Source: Membranipora membranacea (Eukaryota; Bryozoa; Gymnolaemata; Cheilostomatida; Membraniporidae). From it: DNA of 60,000 nt. The translations under genes and the position numbers were made by a program. The notes beneath the pieces were generated by a model, which was given only the letters and a program-made list of their open reading frames with translations, searched no databases and was not told the origin of the DNA. Each line of letters begins with the position of its first letter. Position 1 is the stretch's first letter. Below, one piece after another: positions 50,275-60,000 of the stretch. Where the stretch lies: positions 37,388,001 through 37,448,000 of the forward strand of contig OU612065.1 in assembly GCA_914767715.1 (NCBI GenBank), given 5' to 3'.

Positions 50275-52171
50275 CTACTTATGAAAATTACATGCACTTT
50301 TACTCTTTCCGTTAATATCGAATAGTGGACTGTGAGATACCATGACATTATTGATGGTACTTTGAGTCAGTGGTGGTAAGATGTTAGGTGGGTGAAGCTT
50401 ATATTGTTCCCGATCATCACGCAGTAAATCTGGGTCCAGATACTGAGCTCTATATTTCCTGATGTGTCGGATATCTCTACACTTCGGTATCAGCTCATCT
50501 GGGTGGGTCCCTACGATCTCTTTGGGCTGCTGCCATCTGCAATAGAGAATTTATTGCTTTCAAGTTCATTGCCTGATATTGCATGATAGAGTTTGAGTCT
50601 CATAGTCATTCAAGGCCGCTGATATTAGAGGAAGAGTGATCACAGCTTCTATAAATAAACAATAATAATATCAATTCAAGACCCCTTTCGGGGCAAATGA
50701 GAATATGCTTACAATAGAATGAGAATTATCACATCTAATTGGCGCACTCCTGTACAAGGTAGGAGTGGGCAAGCTAGGCTATTGTCCGGAGAGCTCACCT
50801 CCTTTAGCAGCATGGGCAGTGACCGGGTTTCGTACCTGCAACTCTCAGACTGAGAAGCTCGAATCCTAACCACTACGCCACCCTGCCTGCCAGCCTTCTA
50901 GCATACGCATTATTATTCTCATGTTATACCATCTGCAACTTTGCCGGGACGAATCGCACTTGTAAACTTGATTGACACAGCTATAGCATATTTATGGTAC
51001 ACTAGACTGGTCACTCAAACAGTATGCTTCAAGCTTAGATCAAGTTTGACCGAATTTGTCCGCATTCCAATTGCTCCAATTCTACTGGCGGTTCAAAGAG
51101 GGCAACTCCGAATGCCGGCAAATTGGATCATATTTGATGTATTTCTATTTCAGGCCTTAGTTATGTGGGAGGTATATGTGAATAGAGGCAATGGATAAAG
51201 CAGAGAAGAATGTCATAATACAACACACTTGACTTACTTGATCATATTAACAAAGCTATTAGTCTCCAGTCCAGGTATTCCCATCTCTTTACGTTTCTTT
51301 GACGGTTTGTCGACCTTGAGGAAATCGCTGTGATCCTGAGACCATAATTTAGCCTGTTTTACTGAGCTGGGATTGGCAGCTAACTCATGTGAGGGGGTAC
51401 CATGGTACCTGTGTAATCTCAGTGGGTGGTTCTCATAAGTTCTTGAATGGAAGGTAAATGAGGCATCAATGATAATCTTGTATTCCTATCATCATAGTAA
51501 GGATTTTAACGTCGATGATATTCAATAATATTTTCTTTTTATAGTATGAGTATTATAAACAGCAGCAGGAATAAGAGGCAGATCAGGCCAACACGTACTT
51601 TTTTCGACTACACTCATATGTGAAAATGTTTTTCATGTAGTGACAGAAGAATAGCTAACAAACACTGCAAAAAGGTATGTTTATATATATATAAATGTAT
51701 GTATATATATACAAAATTGAGGCATACATTAATTGAAGTTTGGCCCAGTTTTGGCCAAGGTTGAGGCATCATTATAGGAAAGTAACATAATGTTGCGACT
51801 GACTGTATAAGGAATTCTGAGTGTATGAGTATTGAGAATGTGAAGAGAGGGCTTTCAGATCTTCAACAACAATATCTTGCCGCAGCAAGATTGACGCAAT
51901 ATTGCTTTGCTGTCTATGAATTGAACAATTGAAACAGATATAACTGTAAGCCTCACTTGAAATCAACACCATATGAGGTCTCCCACGGTCTTAGGTTCGA
52001 TGGCTCTCTTGTTGATTTCACAGTTATTGGTTTTCTATCCAATGAGTGGTATCGGATTGCACTGCCATCAACTACAGGCAAACTACATCCTTGAGGTCGA
52101 CCATTGAAAAGACTGGCTCTCTTGTCACTGCACAATGGAAACTCAGGAACACTGTTTGCCGGAAAAGTCAT
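50275..52171 (-). CDS. Unrecognised 215-residue protein, three exons
   Basis: Exons on the minus strand: 51957-52171 (start; TAA lies two codons upstream of the ATG), 51238-51408 and 50275-50536. GTGAGG and GTAAGT donors and pyrimidine-rich acceptors join with matching phase. The protein starts MTFPANSVPEFPLCSDKR. It carries RPWETSYGVDFKYHGTPSHE and LWSQDHSDFLKVDKPSKKRK, then IPGLETNSFVNMIKWQQPK and CRDIRHIRKYRAQYLDPD, and ends HSPLFDINGKSKSACNFHK. It is basic and rich in Pro, Tyr and Trp, with no signal peptide, membrane span or coiled coil. The style (conserved W/Y-G-P turns, no clear fold) recalls small ciliary microtubule-associated proteins, but I cannot assign a family and this is only an impression. 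It is convergent with Scribble. Intron 2 contains a SINE and a foldback element. Confidence 0.85.
50653..50890 (-). mobile_element. tRNA-derived SINE with target-site duplication
   Basis: On the minus strand the head contains a pol III box A-like TGGCGTAGTGGTTAG and box B-like GGTACGAAACC, in tRNA-like spacing. An anonymous body follows (GAGCTCTCCGGACAATAGCC, then a short hairpin CACTCCTACCTTGTACAGGAGTG-like region), then CCCCGAAAGGGG and an ATT/ATTATT tail. The flanks CAGCTTCTA (50644-50652) and CAGCCTTCTA (50891-50900) are near-identical direct repeats. Lies in the last intron of the 215-residue gene, in the same orientation as that gene. Confidence 0.75.
51036..51141. mobile_element. Foldback (MITE-like) element, copy D
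   Basis: Left end TAGATCAAGTTTGACCGAAT with TTGTCCGCATTCCAATTGCTCC. Right end GGCAACTCCGAATGCCGGCA, then AATTGGATCATATTTGATGTA. The arms pair over about 45 bp. Flanks show no clear target duplication. Confidence 0.65.
51650..51720. repeat. AT dinucleotide repeat tract
   Basis: Runs of TATATATATATA and TGTATGTATATATATAC, a simple-sequence tract within intron 1 of the 215-residue gene. Confidence 0.7.
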
Positions 52172-53438
52172 AACTTAAATCGTGTCATATATGACACATA
52201 TGTTTCTGTCCTATACTGCTAATAAGTATAACAACATCATGTTAACACTCTGAATTTGTGCAGATAACCTTCCGTTGAATGTCATGCACTCTGTGTTGGG
52301 AATTGTGATATACTTCAAGTCAGATTCCATTTGTGAGGGTAGAAAAGACAACTCCTCAATATTTTCTAAATTATTTGGGGGTTAGTTGGGCCATGGGTGT
52401 CAGAAGGGGTGCTCAGGGTGCTCAAGTGAGCACCCCTTGGGAGGTTTAAAATTCTCTGGCCCTAAATAACAATCACTGCTCTGATGAGGTAGACGTGGGC
52501 CAGGTAATCGATCCCTTTTCCAGGCTTCACAGCAGAAAACTGGAGCTGGGTACGATTGTACCATTCTGCAACGTCAATGACTAATAATCAATCAAATAAG
52601 GCCTAATAAATAATGGTCTTGCAGGTGCAAGAATGCTGTATGTATTTACTGGTAGTTCACTAAGTACTCTATGGTCTGTTTTTAATCCAACCATTTTTTA
52701 AATTTGTTCACGAATAAACTATCTAACTAGGCTACTACCAGGGAACTCAGTGTTTTCTTTTATCGCTAGAACTTTCAATCGGGGCCCGGGCAAGAGGCTG
52801 TTGCTGTTAAATATTTTTGGTATCATGCTTGGTGTTGCTCATCCATAAAAGTTGGCTGGTATGTACCAGAATGTCTCTTTTTGGGTCTCAAATTTCAAAA
52901 AATTTCCGTCGGGTTGGGTTGAGTTGGGCTGATGCATAAGTAGAGGACGGTATGCCATCACCCAAAAATTCAGAAAGATGTCCTCACTTCAACATATGTA
53001 GCATTAACTCAATTGACAGCCGTGCATCCAATTCTAAACTATTGAAACAAACACGTCGGACATGTGTTAATATTCTTGCAGCTCCGAGAAGTTAAACGGT
53101 ACATACATTTTCAGCTGACAATTATGTTAGTGAAACAAAAGTTTTTAAAGCAGCATTAATGCATCTATTGAACAGTAAGCTAAATGCTAATAACTAACTT
53201 CCTTTCGAAATTGATCTGTTTTGGAACAACGGATTTAGGTGAATTCAAAATAATGACAACTGCCATGCCTTATTTAACAGGCTCTGCCATGCGACATATT
53301 GATTTTGAGATATAATACATTATAAAATGTATGTTTATGGTGTAAGTCTGACCAGACCTGAGTGAAATGAAGTTTGAAGCGCCTGTAGCTAATCAACAAT
53401 GATAAATCAGCAGTTACCATGATACAAGTGTGTTAGAT
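52172..53438. other. Intergenic interval between divergent genes
   Basis: 1.27 kb between the starts of the minus-strand 215-residue gene and the plus-strand kringle gene, so it carries both promoters. No coding signal seen. A perfect 12-bp inverted repeat lies at 52404-52438. Confidence 0.5.
52404..52438. repeat. Perfect 12-bp hairpin
   Basis: AAGGGGTGCTCA at 52404-52415 and its exact reverse complement TGAGCACCCCTT at 52427-52438, with an 11-nt loop. Origin unknown; it could be a transposon remnant. Confidence 0.8.
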
Positions 53439-56400
53439 ATGGATTTCTATATTCACTATACGATATGTGGTAAGTCATTCTCAAATTTGTTTGTGACCAA
53501 ATTTTTCCATCAAATGGATAAATGTATATCAAGACAAATCAAAGTTGCAAGATCTGTTTCATCAAACTTACAGTTAACTATTCAATGCCAATTGCCAGAG
53601 TCCACAACATGATTTCTATTTTCAGCGGTAGTTGTGTTAGCTACCCTCCAGTCGGTAATGTGTATACCAAACTTTAAGAACCCACCGCTCACAGTCAGCT
53701 CACAGTGTAGGCTGACAGAAGATGGCGAGTTTTACTCAGGGACTCACCACACTGCTGTCAGTAATAAGACTTGTAAACATTGGGACTCTGTGGAACTGAT
53801 GGATTTCGCTGAGGCAGCATTTGGAGTGAATCATTCCTCTGTCACCAAAGTAAGTGTTTTAGTGGGTAGCAAAACCTGGTGAAAAATAAGACATGTATAT
53901 ATATGTCCATGGACCATGTTCGCAACAGCTCCATATCTGTTCAGTGAACTGGTGACAACAGTTGGAAGTTTTAGGAGTAAATGAATGGTCAGTCAAAACT
54001 CCACATTCCAATCTCCAGTGGACAGTCACAATTGTCACTCTTGATATTCTTTACTGATCAGTTTAATTTGCAAAACTCCTCATATCACAGGTTGTGCTGG
54101 TTTACTGGGATTCTTGTTTTATTTTTGAGATTTCCGGTGATAATTGCAAAAAATACGATATCGTATGTCGACGCAAACTTTGTTTACATGTTTTATTGAA
54201 ATTTTCTTAATTTCTAAACAGGAGATGAAGAACTACTGCAGGGCTATTCATGTGGCTGGGGAGAGTGATACTCCTAGAGAGCCATGGTGTTACACCAGCA
54301 CTGGTAAAGAACCCTGTAACGTTCCTCGATGTTCAGAAATCATGTTTAGAAGTGAGTATAGGCTTGCAATAGCGATAACTGTGACAGTCTGATCAAGGAG
54401 TTAACTCCTTGGTCTGATTGCATAGACTCCTAATATGGCTTTGCGGCATTTTCAGTGTCTTATGAACATCATCAACCCTAGAATCTGAGGCCCAGAGCTG
54501 AACAATTATAATGATCGATATTTATTATTAGCTTGGGCTGATGAGTTTGGTTTCTTACTGGAAAGGGAGGGGGGGGAAGAAAGTGACGTGTAACCAACAG
54601 TTGATACTAGTACCATTCCTACAGCCCTAAAACTCGAGATTCATTGTGCCGTAGCCAGAATTCATATTTCTGGAGATGACATGTCATACTTGAGACCTTG
54701 AAAGTACAGTAAATCTTTATAAATAAATAACACAGAATATAATAAGAATGTCAGGAATATTCGAATCTGCCAGATTCTTAAATCAAATAAACAGCGTATA
54801 GAGAATCAATACCAACACCATAAACACCTTATTCAATGCATTTTTGTATAATTTAAATTCATATAACAATATTGATTTTAGCCCTTATTCTGGTTCCTGC
54901 CTACTTCACTCTTCTAATGTATCAAATCATTTATAAAATAGAGCATTTATGTGGTTAGACAGACCGGAGTAGTGCAGTGAAAGTTCTATTTATTTTCAGG
55001 CCTGTGTAAAAAGGAATTTGAAAAAATGAAAGATCTGCTCTAGTAAACTGTAATTTACTATATATCACGTTAAAAGATTATGGCAAAAAACTGTTACTCA
55101 TACTCATAACTCATACTTGATGACCCCCATATTTCACTGTCAATTTCTCAGAATTGTATTTTCTTTGCGATATGTCCATGGGGGATGTACCGAGTAACAA
55201 AACTTGTCGAGATTAATCTAGTGTAACAAATCACTACATGCACTACATATCTTCTATTGATTTAGGTCTTCTAATACACAAATAATAGTACAACCCACTC
55301 TCTTGAGTAACTCTGGCACGGCCAGTTCTACTATAAGTTTGATTTGGGCGTGCATAGATTAAGTTTGATCCTATCTGCCCGTATTCCAGTCGTCCTACTT
55401 CTACAGGCGAGCTGCTGGCAGGCTCGAAACTCTGAATGCAGGCAATTTGGATCATATCTCACTGTCCATTTTTCAGATTGTTATAAGCGCTACGTCCATT
55501 ATTGATTTCAACCAGTTTTATTAAATCTCGCAATATCAGGTTGTCATTTTCAAGTATTAAAATATATTCAACAGTTCTGTGACTGCTAACTAAATTACTT
55601 ACCATTTTTCCACGATTTGCTCTTGTCGTTCGAGATGCCAGTATGTTTGTGGGGATGAACAAGTGTTGGGAATTTTGAGTATTAGTTCTGAATTTCGTGA
55701 AGTCTCAATATTTTTGTCACTTCTACCTCAGGTACCAGGCAATGTTTGCTCGACACTGGATTCATGTCCTACAACGGCAAACAGACCCACCTAGATGAGT
55801 GTCTGCGCTGGACTGACGATGTCGTCCAGTCGGTCGGCTTCGAGTTGTGGCAGTTTGCAGGAGCTCACAGCTGGGAGGAAATGCAGGACTACTGTCGTAA
55901 CCCTGACAACGATAATACAATATGGTGTTACTCAAAAAAAAAGCACCTTCAGGATGGTTCTCTCCAAAGACTGTATTGTAATGTTACTGAATGCTGTGAG
56001 TTAACTTATTGTACCATTTCACTTATTCCATCTGTACCAAAAACAACGAAACGTTAACATCTAGCAACTTAATCTGTAACTCCGCCCTCACTGATTCCTC
56101 TGTCTATATCATCGCTGAGCCACTGGAAATTAATGATTTGGCCTAGATTGAATTTCGATTCAATAAAATGTAAAAAGATGCCCCCCAACTTTCGAGAAAG
56201 AGCCACTTTTTGAAAGCAGTCTTATATTTGTGTGTTTACAGATAGTCACTGTAGAATGACTGAGGGTAGTTTGGAGTATGTTGGCACAAGGTCTAGAAGT
56301 GAAACCAGAAAACCATGCCTACCAGCCCAGGACCAGATTCCTGTCATCTTTGAGACCGAAGAAGAGAGACGCAGATGGTTTGAGGAAAGGTAAAAACTAC

Positions 56401-58565
56401 TTGTTGAATTTTGCTGTTAAATAATTATTTCACTGACTGTTCCCTCTCCTGGATGTAGTGTTCTGAGTGAGCGGAAACTGGTGGGAACTGAGTTCCTGCA
56501 AAAAAATACAGTTCCCACTGGATTCTGTTCAAAAACAGTGTCAAGTTGTCTCTTTTGACCAGAAATCAATCATACTATTAGATATTACAGATCCATATTT
56601 CTGCATAATTAGATATAGAAATTGCAAAAAATTCTCAAAACGATTTCCAACCCAGAGAGATGAGTACCCACAAAGAAAAAAGTCCACTGAGACCACTGCC
56701 TTGATGTTAAGCCCAAAAAAACACAATTACTAGCCATTCTATGATCGATCAGTTAACCATAGCAGTAAATAACTCGAGAAGTCAATGTAGTCTTTGAATC
56801 CAGTTATATCTCTGAAGAATCATTCTACTTGCATGCACATGTTATCATTGTTAGGTGTAAGTATCTGAATAAAAATACTTGCTCAGTGTTTTTTGTTTAA
56901 AAATGTACTACTTTAGGTCAGGTTTTATAATAATGCGATTATTTGTAGATATGTGAATGACGATTATGACATAGACCTGACGCAGTGCAGGAGTTATCCT
57001 CAGCAGGTCGGTCCCTCAGGCTTTAATGAGATGGGCCCGGCATGCTATGTGAAGCACCCGCAAACACAGGAGGTGTATGAGGAAACTTGTGCTATATACT
57101 ACTGCGGACGTAAGTTCTGTGACGACAAGCTTCTAGATCAAAGAGAAATTAATAATGCCTTGGATTAGCCAACAGCTGACTTGTCTTGTTTGGAAGAGTC
57201 AGTACTAGCTAGGCTTGAACTCGCATTACAATATTCAGCCTTAGAGGAGTTATACTAGGCTGGTTGTTAAGTGAGCTGCAGAATAACCGTTTTTTGGAAA
57301 TCTATCTTGGAGATCTGATTCAAGTTTTCATATTTGTTGTTCTGACTTTCCAGGCTTCACTTGAAAAACAAGAAAAACATTTGAGCAACAACATTTTATC
57401 GTATACTTTTTTTATGTAACAGTGTAACATTTAGTAGAAGTTTTAGCTGACGCTGCGTTTTTGTTCCCTCGCACGCTAACTATTAAAGTGCAACATGTTC
57501 CTTTCAAAATTTCATAGCAACTGGAGCAAACTTTACCGGAGATCTGTTTGATGCGAACTTTTTTGCGACCACCATGGAGACAGAGGAAGAGGAAGATCCA
57601 AACAGATTCAGATTTGAAGATTACACAACAGATGGTAAAAATGTCCCCAGATTTACTCATCTTCTTAGATGGCCGTGCTTAGTTAATATCATTCATGCTC
57701 CAGTCCACTCTCAATTCCATCAACATTTTACCTGTTCGGCTCAAAACTCAGAGAACACTTAGAATTTTTGAATCAAGAGGACACAGTTTCAACAGTCTTA
57801 CCGAATATGTGAATTTCATCAATATGAAACAGACATTATAAGAAGTGATGACAGATAACTGAGTTGTCTTTTTGTCTATCATATACAGCCAATGTGAGTG
57901 ATGCGTGGAATGTGTTGAGAGATTGGGCTGCCGCTAAAGTTGAGAATGGTGATCAGAATGGACCGCTGTCGCTGACACTCGGTATAGTCGTATGGGTGAT
58001 CACAGGTCTGATCCTTCTGGGTCTGATATCACTGGATTGTGCCTCAATACCGCAGATCACAAACAGATGCAAGAGTAACAAAAGAGTTGTAAGTACTTCT
58101 GCTGTATGAAATAAACTGATGTATACATTCAACTCTAGATTGAAATTAAACAGATCCTTATAATCTTAAAAACTTAAAACCTCCACAAACATTGCAATTC
58201 ATACTCTTTATAAATAGCCTTGTGTTCAATTGTTATTGGGGCTCGTAACACAACTCATAACACTTCTTCTATCACTGCTACGCTACGCTGCATAGCCAAG
58301 CTTCATTGACTGATAATGTTTGCATCGAGCTGCTAGATGATAAAATAAAGAGGAAACAACTTTGTACTCTTTTTTGTCTGGAAACAACTTAATACTGTTT
58401 TTCTCTGCTCAGATGTCAAGTAAGATGAGAGATCTATATGGTAGTAGAATCTCGCTGAGGAATAATCAGATCTCACCAGATGATAGCGGGTTAGACAGTC
58501 CAAACAGCTCAACTAAAAGTCAAAACTGGGCTCAGAAATCTAAGACTCCTGTGCAGCATATATGA
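53439..58565 (+). CDS. Single-pass membrane protein with three kringle-type domains
   Basis: Exons 53439-53469, 53626-53849, 54222-54351, 55732-55995, 56242-56389, 56949-57109, 57518-57634, 57889-58088 and 58413-58565, phases consistent, encode 475 residues. Signal peptide MDFYIHYTICAVVVLATLQS. Kringle 1 (about 38-123) has C..YSGT..C.HW..NYC..PWCYT..PCNVPRC. Kringle 2 (about 133-216) has the classic DYCRNPDNDNTIWCY and all six Cys. Kringle 3 (about 220-318) keeps six Cys and YVGT, but PACYV replaces PWCY. An acidic stalk follows (ETEEEEDPNRF). The membrane span is about 385-407 (LGIVVWVITGLILLGLISL). The tail is 68 residues, with DSGLDS at 449-454 and C-terminus PVQHI. Kringles bind proteins or lysine-type ligands, and TM-kringle proteins such as ROR, Kremen and PIK3IP1 act in signalling. 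Three kringles plus a short tail matches none of these. Receptor function is inferred. Confidence 0.9.
55355..55460. mobile_element. Foldback (MITE-like) element, copy E
   Basis: Left end TAGATTAAGTTTGATCC with CTGCCCGTATTCCAG. The right arm CTCTGAATGCAGGCAATTTGG ATCATAT is slightly truncated. Lies in intron 3 of the kringle gene. Confidence 0.6.
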
Positions 58566-58789
58566 ATGTGATATGTGTCAAGGATCACCAGTTAAATTGA
58601 TATGTGTTTGTGTTGGCCACCAGACCATTGGTAATTGGTTAACTCATTTGTTCAGGTTTACTTTCGTCATATCTACTTTTTTTCAATGTTTCACACAATC
58701 ATTTTTAACAGTTTTGTAATTAATTGTATCTGCCACTGTATGTGTCTATCAAAGGCAATATTTTTTCACCAAGATAAAAACCTTACAGC

Positions 58790-58795
58790 AATAAA
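58790..58795 (+). terminator. Candidate polyadenylation signal of the kringle gene
   Basis: AATAAA 225 bp after the stop codon, followed within about 30 bp by TTCCTCTTT, a U-rich downstream element candidate. Confidence 0.55.
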
Positions 58796-58833
58796 AGTTC
58801 CTCTTTAAATATAATCATCTCTAGATTTTCTAT

Positions 58834-58852
58834 AGTCTGAGCCCCAAGACTG
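58834..58852 (-). mobile_element. Short fragment of the stem-loop retroelement, copy 3
   Basis: AGTCTGAGCCCCAAGACTG matches the conserved end of the inserts at 2599 and 3646 (stem AGTCT/AGACT), but almost nothing beyond the stem-loop is present. No target duplication seen, so chance similarity is possible. Confidence 0.3.
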
Positions 58853-59293
58853 TTGTAAATACATTTAACCTGGTCAAGTTTAACTGAAATTTGGCATGCC
58901 CCAATTAAAAGATAATGTAAGGTTATGAGAGACCGATGGCCACCAATGTAGTCCGATGCTTGTTGTCAAGACTCAGGACAGAGTTAAATGTAGTATAGCT
59001 ACAAGTTATAGACAGATTGCTCGTTACCGATTCCGAAATAGCTCGGCTATCCCAGGTAGTTTTATCTCTGTATTATCTGGGTATCTATCACTCAGCAGCG
59101 TAACATGGGAAATATCACCTGTGGCTACCTCTATATTATAGAGCTGCCACATTCAACCAAATATATCAGTACTTAAACGCGTGGTAAACGAACTATTCAG
59201 TGGTCTGGTGCACCCCTGTCACAGTTTGAGTTCAAAAGTAGGTGTAGGTTTTGGCTTCAGCCATTTGTGTGTTTGAAGGCGACAACTGCAGAC

Positions 59294-59930
59294 ATGGCTC
59301 TACAATATCCACTGCTGGCTGTGGCCTGTGAGTACCATTTTCACCTCTTCATGTCCAGAATTGACTTGAAATTTGTCCAAACATAGATGCCTGATAATTA
59401 AGTTCCACCATCAATAATTATCATCAAGAAATTTTTTACCATGCGAATCTAGAACAAGTTTTATCCCTGCATTCCTGTTGCTCCCTTCCACTGGTCACGC
59501 CTCACGCCTGCGCGTGGACTGAGAGGAACTCGAAATGCAGGCAAATGGACCAAACTTGGTCTAATGCGAATCTGACATACCTCATCATTATAAGTAACTG
59601 CCTGACTATAACATGAATCGATTGGTCTATGGTTTATTCATTCAATTACAGTGGCTTGTTCAATTTTTGTTTGAAGTATTTGTGTTGAGGGCAGCTGCGG
59701 TTCCCCAAACTACTACAAGTACAGACGTAGAGACAACCACTACGTATGTTAATCACAACCCGGAGGTGCTGCTCAGATACGGCGACTGTGCTAACTACAC
59801 CATACCGACCTGCGGCTACTACTCCGGAACACATAGTGTTACTGCCAAGCTGTTCCATAATCACAACCCACAGAATGATAAAAATCTCGGAATAACTTAC
59901 TTTGCAGTTGTAACAAGACCTCCGACATCT
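59294..59930 (+). CDS. Secreted or membrane protein, 5' part (runs off window)
   Basis: Exon 1 is 59294-59327 (ATG, GTGAGT donor). Exon 2 is 59677-59930 (acceptor TTTTTGTTTGAAG, GTGAGT donor). Joined, they start MALQYPLLAVALFVLRAAA, a strong signal peptide, followed by VPQTTTSTDVETTTTYV, a Thr-rich and probably O-glycosylated linker. A module then starts with DCANYTIPTCGYYSGTHSV and FHNHNPQNDKNLGITYFAVV. I do not recognise the module. Two Cys and an N-glycosylation site (NYT) fit an extracellular domain. An acceptor 36 bp upstream (59640-59641) would put exon 2 in a frame that stops quickly, which decided this choice. The gene should continue beyond base 60000 in phase 0. Confidence 0.6.
59450..59563. 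mobile_element. Foldback (MITE-like) element, copy F, 9-bp target duplication
   Basis: Ends TAGAACAAGTTTTATCC..CTGCATTC and the inverted ..GAAATGCAGGCAAATGGACC AAACTTGGTCTA. The centre has CCACTGGTCACGCC, as in copy A. ATGCGAATC flanks both sides (59441-59449 and 59564-59572). Lies in intron 1 of the terminal secreted gene. Confidence 0.75.
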
Positions 59931-59937
59931 GTGAGTT

Positions 59938-59982
59938 AATATTATAATATTAATATATAATATATATTAATATTATTATGAG
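59938..59982. repeat. AT-only palindromic tract
   Basis: About 45 bp of ATTAATATTATAATATTAAT-type sequence, close to self-complementary, directly after the exon 2 donor of the terminal gene. Confidence 0.6.
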
Positions 59983-60000
59983 ACAAGATCAAATGTTTAG

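Larger units (their letters stand above)
58566..59293. other. Interval between the kringle gene and the next gene
   Basis: Holds the kringle-gene 3' UTR with a poly(A) signal near 58790 and a retroelement 3'-end fragment at 58834. It also holds the promoter and 5' UTR of the gene starting at 59294. No further coding signal; the frame 58956-59141 has no splice or family support. Confidence 0.5.

Noticed and set aside
50809-50887. Functional tRNA gene
   Set aside because: Box A and B words exist, but the anticodon arm lacks a U33-type loop and the acceptor arm does not pair. Target duplication and tail indicate a SINE.

Overview
The window is animal nuclear DNA: AT-rich, intron-rich, with GT-AG introns of about 70 bp to 3.3 kb and short exons. 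A LAP-family Scribble (leucine-rich repeats plus four PDZ domains), a kringle-domain membrane protein, a YTHDF m6A reader and fibrillarin together point to a metazoan. No vertebrate-style features are seen, so I read it as an invertebrate, possibly an early-branching one, and I cannot name the phylum. All gene models below were built by hand from splice sites, reading phase and family alignment from memory, with no transcript data. Nearly every coding sequence is split over several exons, so single open frames give only fragments.

Layout. (1) 1-877, minus strand: 5' part of a small, strongly arginine-rich secreted protein, leaving the window at base 1. (2) 878-4322: mostly non-coding, with two tiny retroelement fragments flanked by 10-bp target duplications. 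(3) 4323-7774, minus: complete YTHDF m6A reader. (4) 8080-10102, plus: complete fibrillarin, head to head with YTHDF and sharing about 300 bp of promoter. (5) 10953-48955, plus: complete Scribble orthologue, 42 coding exons and about 2,020 residues. It has N-terminal leucine-rich repeats and a LAP-specific region, a long linker rich in tyrosine motifs, four PDZ domains, then a coiled coil and a proline-rich tail. (6) 50275-52171, minus: an unrecognised 215-residue gene in three exons, with a tRNA-derived SINE in its last intron. (7) 53439-58565, plus: a single-pass membrane protein with a signal peptide, three kringle-type domains and a 68-residue tail carrying an IkB-like DSGLDS degron motif. 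(8) 59294-end, plus: start of another secreted or membrane protein.

Mobile DNA. A family of foldback, MITE-like elements with long inverted ends (TAGAtCAAGTTTGATCC..TTTGCCtGCATTC) occurs about eight times from 16.7 to 59.6 kb. Two copies have clear 8-9 bp target duplications, which suggests a Mutator-like source. Also present are one SINE, three fragments of a retroelement ending in a stem-loop, and several short tandem repeats and C/G runs.

Functional links. YTHDF (mRNA m6A reading) and fibrillarin (rRNA 2'-O-methylation) are both RNA-modification genes on a divergent promoter. Scribble is a cortical polarity scaffold. In this species its linker looks adapted to bind SH2 proteins through YxN and YAEV motifs. 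The kringle protein could be a surface receptor whose level is set by phosphodegron turnover. These last two points are inference.
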